From contig CALUVV010000004.1 in the NCBI GenBank assembly GCA_944324305.1, positions 1-64,000 of the forward strand: 64,000 nucleotides of DNA, written 5' to 3'. A program made the translations under genes and the position numbers. This document shows, one piece after another, positions 8,555 to 17,711 of the stretch (position 1 is the stretch's first letter; each line of letters starts with the position of its first letter). The notes below the pieces were generated by a model. That model worked only from the letters and a program-made list of their open reading frames with translations, was not told the DNA's origin and did no database searches. The stretch is from Candidatus Gastranaerophilales bacterium (GTDB taxonomy: Bacteria > Cyanobacteriota > Vampirovibrionia > Gastranaerophilales > Gastranaerophilaceae).

Positions 8555-9787
8555 ATGCCTGCAAGTTTTCTTCATGGTGTTGAAACCATAGAAATTACTA
8601 AGGGTGCAAGAACAATTACGACCGTAAAAACTGCTATTGTCGGAATTGTCGGAACTGCACCGATTGAAGATGTTGAAGACGAGTACAAAACAATTAATAC
8701 CCCGACTTTGATTATGAATGAGCTCGAGGCAGTAAGGTATTTCGGCAATCATAAAGCCGGATTTACTATACCTCAAGCACTGCAAGCAATTTTCGATCAG
8801 GGTGCCGGTATTGCGATTGTTATTAACGTCTATGACCCTGAAAAGCACGAAGATGTTTCAGATGTTACTGTCGGCGAAATCAACGGAAGTGTTGATGCAC
8901 TTACCGGAAAACGCACCGGAATGAAAGCCTTTGAAGATTGTTATTCTTTATTCGGCTATTATCCTAAAACTATTATTGCACCTGTATTTTGTGAGGAAAC
9001 GGCTGTTGTAACCGAGATGAATACTATCTGCAATAAAATTCGTGCGATGGGTATAGTGGACGCTCCTGTTGGTGCTTCAGTTCAAGAAGTTATTTCAGGT
9101 CGTGGGCCTGAAGGTACAATCAATTTCAATACTTCATCCGAACGCATAATCCTTTGTTATCCGCATTTAAAGGTATATGATGCGACTTCTGATTCCATAA
9201 AATTACAGCCGTATTCACAAAGGTTAGCCGGTGTAATTGCGGCAAAAGATGTTGAGAAAGGTTATCACTGGTCGCCTTCAAATACTGAAATTCAAGGAAT
9301 TGTCGGAGTTGAACGGCAATTAACTTCAATGATTAATGACCCGACATCTGAAGTTAACGCTTTGAATGAATGCGGTGTTGTAACTGTTTTCAATTCTTAC
9401 GGCTCAGGTTTCAGAACGTGGGGCAACAGGTCTGCTGCTTATCCGAGTTCTACAAATCCGACCAACTTTATAAACGTCAGAAGAACCGCAGATATTATTC
9501 ACGAATCGGTTGAATATTCAATGCTCCAGTTTATGGACTACCCGATTGATAACGGCTTAATTGATTCAATCTGTGAAACTGTAAACCAGTTTATTAGAAC
9601 CTTAATCGGTCGTGGTGCATTGATTGACGGTAAATGTACATTCAATCAGGATAAAAACCCTGCAACGGAAATTGCAAACGGACATTTAACGTTTGACATC
9701 GAATTTATGCCTCCGACTCCGGCTGAAAGAATTACGTTTGAATCGTTCATCAATATTGAACTGTTGAAATCTCTGGGCGGTTCATAA
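8555..9787 (+). CDS. Contractile tail sheath protein
   Basis: A 410-residue sheath protein, the contractile outer tube of a myovirus tail. It starts with FLHGVETIEITKGARTITTV and TAIVGIVGTAP, the conserved N-terminal pattern of the P2 FI family. A C-terminal domain (INVRRTADIIHESVEYSMLQ, FMPPTPAERITFES) is also typical. The ATG has a strong AAGGAG. Length matches P2 FI more than Mu gpL. Its stop overlaps the start of a small Cys-rich gene. Confidence 0.88.
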   Translation: MPASFLHGVETIEITKGARTITTVKTAIVGIVGTAPIEDVEDEYKTINTPTLIMNELEAVRYFGNHKAGFTIPQALQAIFDQGAGIAIVINVYDPEKHEDVSDVTVGEINGSVDALTGKRTGMKAFEDCYSLFGYYPKTIIAPVFCEETAVVTEMNTICNKIRAMGIVDAPVGASVQEVISGRGPEGTINFNTSSERIILCYPHLKVYDATSDSIKLQPYSQRLAGVIAAKDVEKGYHWSPSNTEIQGIVGVERQLTSMINDPTSEVNALNECGVVTVFNSYGSGFRTWGNRSAAYPSSTNPTNFINVRRTADIIHESVEYSMLQFMDYPIDNGLIDSICETVNQFIRTLIGRGALIDGKCTFNQDKNPATEIANGHLTFDIEFMPPTPAERITFESFINIELLKSLGGS

Positions 9788-9966
9788 TGTACGCAATCGT
9801 TAATGACAGAGGAGTTTTAGAGGTTCACACCGATTGTGCGGACATTTGCTTTAACTGCAAAAATATCTACAAATGTCCCTTAATCCAAGCCATCAGCAAG
9901 GAGTATGTCATTATGCACTATTCGGACGTGGAGATTAGGGATTGCGGTCTTTTCAAAAAATCTTAG
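9787..9966 (+). CDS. Small cysteine-rich phage protein
   Basis: A 59-residue frame that begins with ATG sharing a base with the sheath stop codon (TAATG) and ends at TAG 9964-9966, ten bases before the tail tube gene. It contains a cluster of four cysteines (CADICFNCKNIYKC) plus one later, which looks like a small metal-binding knuckle. Position inside the sheath-tube pair and the coupled start argue that it is real. Function unknown. Confidence 0.6.
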   Translation: MYAIVNDRGVLEVHTDCADICFNCKNIYKCPLIQAISKEYVIMHYSDVEIRDCGLFKKS

Positions 9967-9975
9967 GGAGTTTAT

Positions 9976-10441
9976 ATGTCTAAAATCGAAATAAACAAAT
10001 TAACCAATGCCAATGTTTATATGAACGGCATCAACCTGCTCGGACGTGCTGAAGAAGTTCAGCTTCCGCAGATTAAACATAAAATGGCAGAGCATAAGGC
10101 TCTCGGTATGGTTGGTTCTGCTGAATTTTTTGCCGGGATCGACAAACTTGAATGCAAAATTAAGTGGAATGCACTTTATCCGAGTGTTATGGCTATATGT
10201 TCTAATCCGTTTTTAGCAACAATGATACAGGTTAGAGCAAACCTTGAAACCTACAACGGAACGGGAAGAATTAAGGAAGTTCCTGCTACTGCTTTTTTAA
10301 TCGGAACTTTTAAAGAATTTCCGCTCGGTAACATTAATCGTTGACGGAGTCGAGATTTTTGAAATAGATGTTCTTGAAAACATCTACAAGGTCGGAATGG
10401 TCGATATGCTCGCCACATTCAAAAAGAATACGGGGGCTTAG
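9976..10441 (+). pseudogene. Tail tube protein, disrupted by internal deletion and frameshift
   Basis: The tube lies inside the sheath in contractile tails. The first frame (9976-10344, 122 residues) starts with NANVYMNGINLLGRAEEVQLP, the P2 FII-type N-terminus, and reaches IGTFKEFPLGN before a TGA. The next frame (+1, 10340-10441) then encodes the family's C-terminus: VDGVEIFEIDVLENIYKVG and MVDMLATFKKNTG. Between these two parts the roughly 20-25 residues usual in the family are absent. The simplest reading is an out-of-frame deletion near 10330-10340, so the tail would not assemble. An assembly error is possible. Confidence 0.7.
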
Positions 10442-10452
10442 GGGTAAATATT

Positions 10453-11913
10453 ATGGAAGAAAGTATTCTGAAAAAATCAAGCTCCAAACATTCTTTGTCA
10501 GAAGAAATTGCGACCCGAAAAAGAGCATTAAATTTTTATTCTCTGGCAAACATTCTCCCCGACCCTGATATTGTTCTCAGAAAACAGGGCAAGGATATTA
10601 GGATTTATAAGGAATTGCTTTGTGATCCGCACGTTTTTGCCTGCACTCAATCAAGAAAAGCAGGTGTTTTATCTCTTGATTGGGAAATCAATCGAGGTTT
10701 GGATAAAGACAAAAACGCTGAGGCGATTGAAGAATTACTTAAAAAACTGGATATTCATAAATTAATAAATGATATTCTTGAAGCAACACAGTTTGGTTAT
10801 CAGCCTTTAGAGATTATCTGGAAGAGAACCAAATCAGGACACGTTCTGCCTGAAAAAATTATTGCAAAACCGCCGGAATGGTTTTGTTTTGATGATGATA
10901 ATAATTTAAAATTCAGAACTAAAGAAAATTACTACGGCGAAATTGTCCCTGATAAAAAGTTCCTGCTTGCTCAGAATAATCCATCTTATAACAATCCTTA
11001 CGGCGAGAGAACATTATCTCGTGTCTTTTGGTCTGTAACATTCAAAAAAGGCGGACTCAAGTTTTGGGTAGTATTTACTGAAAAATACGGAATGCCTCAT
11101 TTGATAGGCAAACACCCACGAGGGGCATCAAGAGAAGAAACCACGACTCTCGCCGATATGCTTGAGGATATGGTTCAAGATGCAATCGCTGTTATTCCTG
11201 ATGATTCGTCTGTTGAAATTCAAGAGGCAAATAAATCTTCATCTGCCGAAATTTATGAAAAACTCATCGACAAGATGAATTCTGAAATATCAAAAGCAAT
11301 CTTAGGACAAACTCTTACGACTGAAATCGGTTCAACAGGAAGTTATGCGGCTGCAAATACGCATATGGCTGTTCGTCAGGATATTATTGATTCTGATAAA
11401 AAACTCGTTGAAAGTGTTATAAACCAACTTATTCGTTGGATTTATGAAATTAATTTTTCTAATGAAGAAGTCCCGATATTTCAATTATATGCACCTGAAG
11501 ATGTAGATTTGACTCTTGCTCAAAGAGATAAAATTCTCTCCGATACCGGAGTTAAATTCACGAAAGAATATTTTATTAAAGCTTACGGTCTTGAAGATGA
11601 GGATTTTGATATCAGGGAAGATGTTATCCCTGCAACAAATTCTCAGTTTAAGGAATTCAAGGAAAGCGAGCCGTCCGTTCCCGGACAAGACCAGATAGAA
11701 AATCTGCTTGAGTTTATTTCAACAAAGAAATTAAATGAACAGGCTCGACAGATGATTTCGCCTTTAATTTCATTGCTTGAGGATTGTGATGACTTCGATG
11801 AGGCTTATGAACTTTTAACGGATAAAAACCTGCATTCAAAGAAGTTCGAGCAATCACTTCAAAAAGCACTGTTCCTGTGTGAACTGCAAGGGAGGTCAGA
11901 TGGACTTGAATAA
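10453..11913 (+). CDS. Phage portal protein (Mu gp29, DUF935)
   Basis: The portal forms the ring at the head vertex through which DNA passes. At 486 residues it matches the DUF935 family. Visible features are FYSLANILPDPDIVLRKQGK, KAGVLSLDWEI, the QFGYQPLEIIW segment and the ISKAILGQTLTTEIGSTGSY motif, strongly conserved in this family. The C-terminal part is helical and acidic. It follows the tail tube directly, whereas in Mu it follows the terminase, and overlaps the methyltransferase gene. Confidence 0.88.
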   Translation: MEESILKKSSSKHSLSEEIATRKRALNFYSLANILPDPDIVLRKQGKDIRIYKELLCDPHVFACTQSRKAGVLSLDWEINRGLDKDKNAEAIEELLKKLDIHKLINDILEATQFGYQPLEIIWKRTKSGHVLPEKIIAKPPEWFCFDDDNNLKFRTKENYYGEIVPDKKFLLAQNNPSYNNPYGERTLSRVFWSVTFKKGGLKFWVVFTEKYGMPHLIGKHPRGASREETTTLADMLEDMVQDAIAVIPDDSSVEIQEANKSSSAEIYEKLIDKMNSEISKAILGQTLTTEIGSTGSYAAANTHMAVRQDIIDSDKKLVESVINQLIRWIYEINFSNEEVPIFQLYAPEDVDLTLAQRDKILSDTGVKFTKEYFIKAYGLEDEDFDIREDVIPATNSQFKEFKESEPSVPGQDQIENLLEFISTKKLNEQARQMISPLISLLEDCDDFDEAYELLTDKNLHSKKFEQSLQKALFLCELQGRSDGLE

Positions 11914-12859
11914 AATCCATACAGGTCACGCACTGGAAATCTTAAAAACATTTCCTGACTCTTCCATAAATATGTGTATTACTTCTCCGCCTTACTGGGG
12001 ATTGCGTGATTACAAAACTGATTCTGTTAAATGGCAGGATGGTTGGCTTGGAGAACTCGGTACAGAACCTGATTTTGATGCCTACATTAATCATCTCTGT
12101 GACATTTTTGATGAAGTAAAACGTGTTTTAAAAGATGACGGCACCTGTTGGGTAAATATTGGTGATACTTATGGCGGCTGTTCTTTAAATTCCTCCTATG
12201 GTGTTAAAGCAAAAGGAGAGACATCTTTTTTAAAGAGTGTTGAACATTTGCAAAAAGTTGCCCATACTCGTGGGAAATATTCAAAAAGTTTACTTCTTAT
12301 CCCGTTCCGTTTTGCTATTGAAATGTCAAACAGAGGTTGGACTGTCCGCAATGTAATCATCTGGCAAAAGCCTAATGCAACTCCATCAAGTGCAAAGGAC
12401 AGATTTACAGTTGATTTTGAATACCTGTTTTTCTTTTCCAAAAATAAAAAATATTACTTTGAAAGACAATTAGAGCCTATCAAACAGTCAACTTATGACC
12501 GCTGCAAAAGCGGATGTGGAATTAATAAAGGTGCTAATTATCAGGGTTTAAATAAAACAAATTTTGAACGTCTGCAAAAACGAATGCTCAGTGGTGAAAT
12601 ATCAGGCAGAAATACACGAACAGTTTGGAGTATTGCCACTCACGCATATCATGGAGCACACTTTGCGGTTTTTCCTCCGGCACTTTTAGAAATACCAATC
12701 AAAGCCGGCTGCCCTGAAGATGGAATTGTATTAGATCCGTTTATAGGCAGCGGAACGACTGCTGTTGTTGCAAACAGATTAAACCGTAAATGGATTGGTA
12801 TTGAACTCAATCCGGAATATACAAAACTCGCCGAAACGAGAATTTTACAAAACAAATAG
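11900..12859 (+). CDS. Phage DNA methyltransferase (PF01555, beta class, SPPY type)
   Basis: A 319-residue S-adenosylmethionine-dependent DNA methylase. The catalytic motif TSPPYWG lies at residues 28-34 and the cofactor-binding motif DPFIGSGTTAV near 279-289, the order of the beta class. SPPY rather than DPPY often marks N4-cytosine methylation, so m4C is possible but not proven. The ATG at 11900 has GGGAGG upstream and lies inside the portal gene end. No partner restriction enzyme is visible, so it is probably phage self-protection or regulation. Confidence 0.85.
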   Translation: MDLNKIHTGHALEILKTFPDSSINMCITSPPYWGLRDYKTDSVKWQDGWLGELGTEPDFDAYINHLCDIFDEVKRVLKDDGTCWVNIGDTYGGCSLNSSYGVKAKGETSFLKSVEHLQKVAHTRGKYSKSLLLIPFRFAIEMSNRGWTVRNVIIWQKPNATPSSAKDRFTVDFEYLFFFSKNKKYYFERQLEPIKQSTYDRCKSGCGINKGANYQGLNKTNFERLQKRMLSGEISGRNTRTVWSIATHAYHGAHFAVFPPALLEIPIKAGCPEDGIVLDPFIGSGTTAVVANRLNRKWIGIELNPEYTKLAETRILQNK

Positions 12860-12866
12860 GAAGATT

Positions 12867-13817
12867 ATGTCTAAAATTACCCCCGAAGAAGCTGCTTTGA
12901 AAAGGAACTTCCTTAAACAGCGGCAGAGCTTACCCTTACATTTGAAAATTGAACTATCGAAGAATAGAATTAAACAATTCTACGAACACTTTGATGGTAA
13001 AGTATATGTCTCATTCTCCGGCGGAAAAGATTCTACCGTTCTTTTACATCTGGTTCGAAGTCTTTATCCTGATATCCCTGCTGTTTTTATAGACACAGGA
13101 TTGGAATATCCGGAAGTCCGTAATTTTGTAAAAACTCTTGATAACACAATAATCCTAAGACCTGATCTTCCATTCCACAAGGTCATTGAGGAATACGGAT
13201 ATCCTGTAATAAGTAAAGAAGTTGCGAAATTTATTGAAGATAACCGCAGGAATCCAAATGGTTATACCACTAAGAAATTTGATCCAAACAGTGATTATGT
13301 CAAAAAATATGGTTCTCGTTATTGTCTTGCAAAATGGAATTTTTTACGTGACAGTGACATTAAAATTTCTGCTCAGTGTTGCGATGTTATGAAAAAGAAA
13401 CCTGCAAAAAAGTTCGAGAAAGAAACTGGCTTGCATCCGATTATTGCAACAATGGCAGCAGAGAGTAATCTAAGAAAAAACGAATACCTTAGAAAAGGTT
13501 GTAATTCTTTTGATGTTAAACGTCCTGCATCTACTCCGCTCGGTTTCTGGACAGAACAGGATATTTTAAAATATTTGGTTGAATTTGATGTTCCATATTG
13601 TTCTGTGTACGGAGAAATTAAACAGGATAAATCCGGAAAATATTATACAACCAAAGCCAAACGCACAGGCTGTATGTTCTGTATGTTTGGAGTTCAAAGT
13701 GAAAAGTCTCCGAACCGCTTTGAATTAATGAAAGAATCTCATCCCAAACAATATGACTATTGCATCAATCAACTTGGATGCGGCAAAGTCCTTGATTTTA
13801 TAGGAGTGAAGTATTAA
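12867..13817 (+). CDS. PAPS reductase-family protein (phage-borne, DndC-like fold)
   Basis: A 316-residue member of the ATP-pyrophosphatase fold. The PP-loop SGGKDST is at residues 51-57, followed by AVFIDTGLEYPEVRNFV. Cysteines occur at RYCLAKWN, AQCCDVMKKK and a GCMFCMFG motif near residue 268, suggesting an iron-sulfur cluster or redox site. True PAPS reductases make sulfite; related DndC proteins take part in DNA phosphorothioation. In phages such genes are common and their role is unsettled. The ATG at 12867 has AGGA upstream. It lies between a DNA methylase and the gp30 gene. Confidence 0.8.
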   Translation: MSKITPEEAALKRNFLKQRQSLPLHLKIELSKNRIKQFYEHFDGKVYVSFSGGKDSTVLLHLVRSLYPDIPAVFIDTGLEYPEVRNFVKTLDNTIILRPDLPFHKVIEEYGYPVISKEVAKFIEDNRRNPNGYTTKKFDPNSDYVKKYGSRYCLAKWNFLRDSDIKISAQCCDVMKKKPAKKFEKETGLHPIIATMAAESNLRKNEYLRKGCNSFDVKRPASTPLGFWTEQDILKYLVEFDVPYCSVYGEIKQDKSGKYYTTKAKRTGCMFCMFGVQSEKSPNRFELMKESHPKQYDYCINQLGCGKVLDFIGVKY

Positions 13818-14578
13818 TGGCTGTCGAACTTAAAGGCTTATTTAAACTTGCTCCGGCTGCGGCAATAAAATATTTCAGGCGAAAAGGTCAAACTTTAACT
13901 TGGGATTGGTACGAACTCTGGCAAGATGCTCATAAAAAGACTTTCACAGTCGCTAAAGTTATGCGTGAGGATATTCTAAAAGATATTCGCTCTGCTTTGG
14001 ATAAAGCCCTGTCTGAGGGAAAAACATTCAAAGAGTTTCAAAAAGAACTTAAACCAACCCTGCAAAAGAAGGGTTGGTGGGGAGAACAGATTATTGTTGA
14101 TACTCAAGGCAACGCAGAAAAAGTTCAGCTTGGTTCAATGTACCGATTAAAAACCATCTATGCCGTTAATATGCAGACTTCATATATGACAGGACGGTAT
14201 AAAACTCAGATGGATAATGTGGACAATAGACCGTATTGGGAATACGTTGCTGTCCTTGATAACAGAACCAGACCCGAACACGCACAACTGCATGGATTAA
14301 TTTACAGATATGATGATCCGTTCTGGGCAAGTTTTTACCCACCGAACGGTTGGAGATGCCGTTGCAGAGTTAACGCTCTTTCAGGTTATAACCTCAAAAA
14401 GAAAGATGCAAAGCCGGGTAATTCCACAGGTACTTTGTCTCAAGAGATGAGATTGGTTTCTAAAAAATCGGGTGAGTATAAGCCCGTTACTGTTTATACA
14501 GACCCTCTTACAGGTAAAAAGATTGCACCTGATGTCGGGTGGAGTCATAACCCTGCAAGTGGTTTGAATGATATTTGA
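13817..14578 (+). CDS. Phage head morphogenesis protein gp30 (Mu gpF)
   Basis: A 253-residue minor head protein of the Mu F/SPP1 gp7 type. The C-terminal part shows the family pattern WEYVAVLDNRTRPEHAQLHG followed by PFWASFYPPNGWRCRCRVNA, with the conserved His and Cys residues that probably bind metal. The ATG shares a base with the stop of the PAPS-reductase-like gene (TAATG). In Mu this gene follows the portal directly; here two cargo genes separate them. Confidence 0.85.
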   Translation: MAVELKGLFKLAPAAAIKYFRRKGQTLTWDWYELWQDAHKKTFTVAKVMREDILKDIRSALDKALSEGKTFKEFQKELKPTLQKKGWWGEQIIVDTQGNAEKVQLGSMYRLKTIYAVNMQTSYMTGRYKTQMDNVDNRPYWEYVAVLDNRTRPEHAQLHGLIYRYDDPFWASFYPPNGWRCRCRVNALSGYNLKKKDAKPGNSTGTLSQEMRLVSKKSGEYKPVTVYTDPLTGKKIAPDVGWSHNPASGLNDI

Positions 14579-14611
14579 ACACCAATTAAACAATAATTAA
14601 AGGAGTTTTGA

Positions 14612-15406
14612 ATGACAGTTGATAAAAAAAGTTTATTAAACTGGGTTGGCGGAAAAAGATTGCTCCGCAAACGTATCGCCCCCTTAGTTCCTACAGATAT
14701 TCAATCATACATTGAACCATTCGGCGGTGCCGGCTGGGTTTTGTTTTATAAAGACCGTTGGGCTGATTTAGAGATATACAACGACCTTGACGGAAGATTG
14801 GTTAATCTTTTCAGGATTGTAAAATACCATCCGAATGCTTTAAAAGAAGAATTGCAGTATCTTTTAGGCTCTCGTGAGATGTTCTTCCAATTTTTGAACG
14901 GAACTTTTATTACCGATATCCAAAAAGCCGCACAATTTCTGTTTTTAATTACACGTTCATTCGGTGGTCGTGGAGATACCTTTGGAACAGTGAAAAAATC
15001 TTCAGGCGGTGCATCGAAATCCCAACGCAATGTTTTAGAAAAAATTGATGCAATCCACAAACGCCTTGATAAAGTTATGGTTGAGAATAGTGACTTTGAA
15101 AAATTAATTAAACAATATGATTTTGAAGGTGCATTTTTCTATTGCGATCCTCCGTACACTTCAGGCTGCGGTTATGAAGTAACATCTACCGCAGACTTTG
15201 ACCACGAACGTTTAAGAGATGTTTTAGGTAACATCAAAGGTCGTTTTCTGCTCTCATACGATGATTCTCCAAAAGTCAGAGAATTATACAAAGGCTTTGA
15301 GATGATTGAAGTTGAAAGGCAGAACGGAATTAACAATCGTGAGGGTACTAGCAGGGCGAACAAGGTATATAAAGAGCTCTTGATTTCAAATTATCACATA
15401 ATATAA
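14612..15406 (+). CDS. DNA adenine methylase (Dam family, D12 class)
   Basis: A 264-residue N6-adenine methyltransferase. The N-terminal LLNWVGGKRLL carries the cofactor-binding motif, YIEPFGGAGWV is motif I, and the catalytic FFYCDPPYTSGCGY lies near residue 179. A strong AAAGGAG precedes the ATG. It sits between gp30 and gpG, a cargo position, and is the second DNA methylase in this operon. Phage Dam proteins usually protect phage DNA from host restriction or tune gene expression; target site unknown. Confidence 0.88.
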   Translation: MTVDKKSLLNWVGGKRLLRKRIAPLVPTDIQSYIEPFGGAGWVLFYKDRWADLEIYNDLDGRLVNLFRIVKYHPNALKEELQYLLGSREMFFQFLNGTFITDIQKAAQFLFLITRSFGGRGDTFGTVKKSSGGASKSQRNVLEKIDAIHKRLDKVMVENSDFEKLIKQYDFEGAFFYCDPPYTSGCGYEVTSTADFDHERLRDVLGNIKGRFLLSYDDSPKVRELYKGFEMIEVERQNGINNREGTSRANKVYKELLISNYHII

Positions 15407-15452
15407 TATTAAGTGTACTTTATTTAATATACCGAATTTAGGAGTAAATAAA

Positions 15453-15824
15453 ATGGAAGAACTAGAAGATTTACAAACAAATATTAATTCGTATAAAAAC
15501 GGCAAATTATCATTTGACGAATTAGTAACGTTTATAAAAAACAATTTTAGACCTTATACTGTGTGGAAAGATCATCCAATCACTCAAGCGTACCATGATA
15601 ATAGTTTTAGAAATTTTATTTTAATTCTTCTTAGCAAGATGCAAGAGCCATTAGTAGAAGAAAATGAACAATTTTTATATGTACTTGTAAAAAAAGATGC
15701 TAAGACTGGGATACTAGTATCTTACAATATAGAAAGAATATATATAGTGGAAGCACACCTAATAGAAACATTCAATTTTACTGAAAAAATAAACGAGGAT
15801 AATGTCCAACCCGATAGAAATTAA
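15453..15824 (+). CDS. Hypothetical phage cargo protein
   Basis: A 123-residue protein that I do not recognise. It is mostly helical at the N-terminus (LEDLQTNINSYKNGKLSFDEL) with a beta-rich second half (QFLYVLVKKDAKTGILVSYN). The ATG has TAGGAG upstream. It is somewhat more AT-rich than the structural genes and lies between Dam and gpG, suggesting a later insertion. Its end overlaps the gpG start. Confidence 0.5.
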   Translation: MEELEDLQTNINSYKNGKLSFDELVTFIKNNFRPYTVWKDHPITQAYHDNSFRNFILILLSKMQEPLVEENEQFLYVLVKKDAKTGILVSYNIERIYIVEAHLIETFNFTEKINEDNVQPDRN

Positions 15825-16245
15825 AATCGACAATAAAGAAGTTAAATCAAGACTCCTTGATTTGGCTCAAAGAAGCGAAAACCTGCGACCTCTTATGAAA
15901 AACATCGCAGGGATTTTTGCATATTCAACAGAAGAAAATTTCAAAGAAGAAGGTCGTCCGAAGTGGGAAAACCTAAAAGATTCAACAATAAAACAGCGGA
16001 CAAAAAATAAACAGTGGCCGGGAATGATTTTGCAGGTCTCAGGTCAGTTGGCATCTTCTGTTAATACCTATTATGATGACAATTCGGCAGTTATAGGTTC
16101 AAACCTTGAATACGCTGCAATACACCAACTCGGCTGACAGGCAGGGCGGAATAAATCTGTTGAAATTCCTGCACGTCCTTATTTAAACCTTAATGATGAT
16201 GATTTTGAAGAAATTATGGATACTGTAAATGATTATTTAAAATAA
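15802..16245 (+). pseudogene. Phage virion morphogenesis protein gpG (Mu gp31) with in-frame TGA
   Basis: The frame runs for 147 residues if one TGA at 16135-16137 is ignored. Before it lie GRPKWENLKDSTIKQR, MILQVSGQLASSV and YAAIHQLG; after it come QAGRNKSVEIPARPYLNL and the final DFEEIMDTVNDYLK. In this family the position taken by TGA is usually glycine (HQxGG), so a single GGA to TGA change explains it. The C-terminal IPARPxL motif, essential to the family, is lost from the normal product. The last prophage gene on the right. Confidence 0.8.
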
Positions 16246-16285
16246 AAATACTTGCAAAAAAATTTTTCAATATTATCTTATTTAT

Positions 16286-17491
16286 ATGAAGATTTTGTTT
16301 TTGCACAGAAATTTTCCGGGACAATTTAAATTTTTGGCAATGGCTCTTGCAAAAGATCCTGCTAATGAAGTTTGCTTTGTAACTAATAACACTGCGACAA
16401 AAACTACGGCAAGAATAAACAAAATTATTTATAAATTAAAACGAGATGTTCCGAACGACTGCCATAAATATTTAAGGTTTTATGAAGATGCAATAATTCA
16501 CGGGCAGTCAGCGGCTGAAATTTTAATCCAAATGAAGAATCAGGGATATAAACCTGATATTATTTACGGACATACTTGGGGGACTACTTTGTTTGTTAAA
16601 GATATCTTTCCTGATATTCCGCTGATTTGTTATTTTGAATGGTTTTATAACGCGGAAGGGGCAGATGTCGGGTTTGACGGGAAACCTGTAGATATTGATA
16701 CGAGAGCAAAATTAAGGTGCAAAAATTCACATCTTTTATTGGATTTAGTAAACTGTGATTATGGAATATCTCCGACAGAATGGCAAAAATCTCAATTTCC
16801 GAAAGAATTTCAGCATAAAATTCGTGTAATACATGAAGGAATTGATACAGAAATATGTTCTCCTGATGAAAATGCCGAATTTAAATTTAAAGGAAAAGTA
16901 TTTACAAGAAAAGATGAAGTTTTAACCTATGCAACACGCGGTATGGAAGAATACAGAGGTTTTCCCGAATTTATGAAAGCTGTTGAAAAATTACAGAAAA
17001 CAAGGCCTGATTTGCAGGTAATAATTGGCGGAGAAGACAGAGTTTGTTACGGACGACGTTTAATAAATGATACTTTTAAACAAAAAATGTTGAGAGAACT
17101 GGATTTAGATTTATCTAGAATTCATTTTGTCGGGAATTTATCTTATCCTGAATATATAAAACTACTGCAGATTTCAAGGTGCCATGTTTATTTGACTTAT
17201 CCATTTGTTTTGTCGTGGTCGTTACTTGAAGCTATGTCTGTCGGCTGCTGTGTTGTTGCATCTGATACAGCACCGGTAAAAGAAGTGATACAAGATAGTT
17301 TCAACGGTATTTTAACAGATTTTTATAATATAGATTTACTTGCACAAAAAATAAATTCTGTTCTTGAAGAACCTGAAAAGTATTCAAATATACGGGTTTC
17401 AGCTAGAAAAACAATAAAAGAAAAATACGAATTACAAAAATTATTAAAAGAGCAGATTGATTTCTTAAATAGCTGTAAAATACGAGCTTGA
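16286..17491 (+). CDS. Glycosyltransferase family 4
   Basis: A 401-residue GT-B fold enzyme, probably adding a sugar to a surface polysaccharide or lipid carrier. The N-terminus is MKILFLHRNFPGQFKFLA. The donor-binding half contains IRVIHEGIDTE, IIGGEDRVCYGRR and a WSLLEAMSVGCCVVASDTAP segment with the usual acidic residue. No clear ribosome binding site precedes the ATG, so expression may use a short leader. It is the first host-type gene after the prophage. Substrate cannot be told. The region 17492-17708 behind it shows nothing I can name. Confidence 0.8.
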   Translation: MKILFLHRNFPGQFKFLAMALAKDPANEVCFVTNNTATKTTARINKIIYKLKRDVPNDCHKYLRFYEDAIIHGQSAAEILIQMKNQGYKPDIIYGHTWGTTLFVKDIFPDIPLICYFEWFYNAEGADVGFDGKPVDIDTRAKLRCKNSHLLLDLVNCDYGISPTEWQKSQFPKEFQHKIRVIHEGIDTEICSPDENAEFKFKGKVFTRKDEVLTYATRGMEEYRGFPEFMKAVEKLQKTRPDLQVIIGGEDRVCYGRRLINDTFKQKMLRELDLDLSRIHFVGNLSYPEYIKLLQISRCHVYLTYPFVLSWSLLEAMSVGCCVVASDTAPVKEVIQDSFNGILTDFYNIDLLAQKINSVLEEPEKYSNIRVSARKTIKEKYELQKLLKEQIDFLNSCKIRA

Positions 17492-17711
17492 CAAAGTTTT
17501 CGGTATATAGTATCGTGTACGAGAAAATATTTCAAAAAAAATATAGACCTTTGGCTAATAGACATATATTTTGTTTGAAGTATTTTTGAGTAATGGGTAA
17601 GAAGTAGAATGGAATGTTTATTGTTTTAGGTGCCAAAAAGTGAACTTATAGGTTCTAGTCATGAATAAAAAAATATTATATTCTACTTAAAATTGGGTTA
17701 ATGAATAAGTG

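Noticed and set aside
15802-16245. Alternative genetic code (UGA as glycine)
   Set aside because: Only one in-frame TGA was found at a Gly position, while many other genes in the window end at TGA without extension; decay is simpler.
16246-16285. Right attachment end of the prophage
   Set aside because: The phage genes stop here, but without the left end no terminal repeat or target duplication can be recognised.
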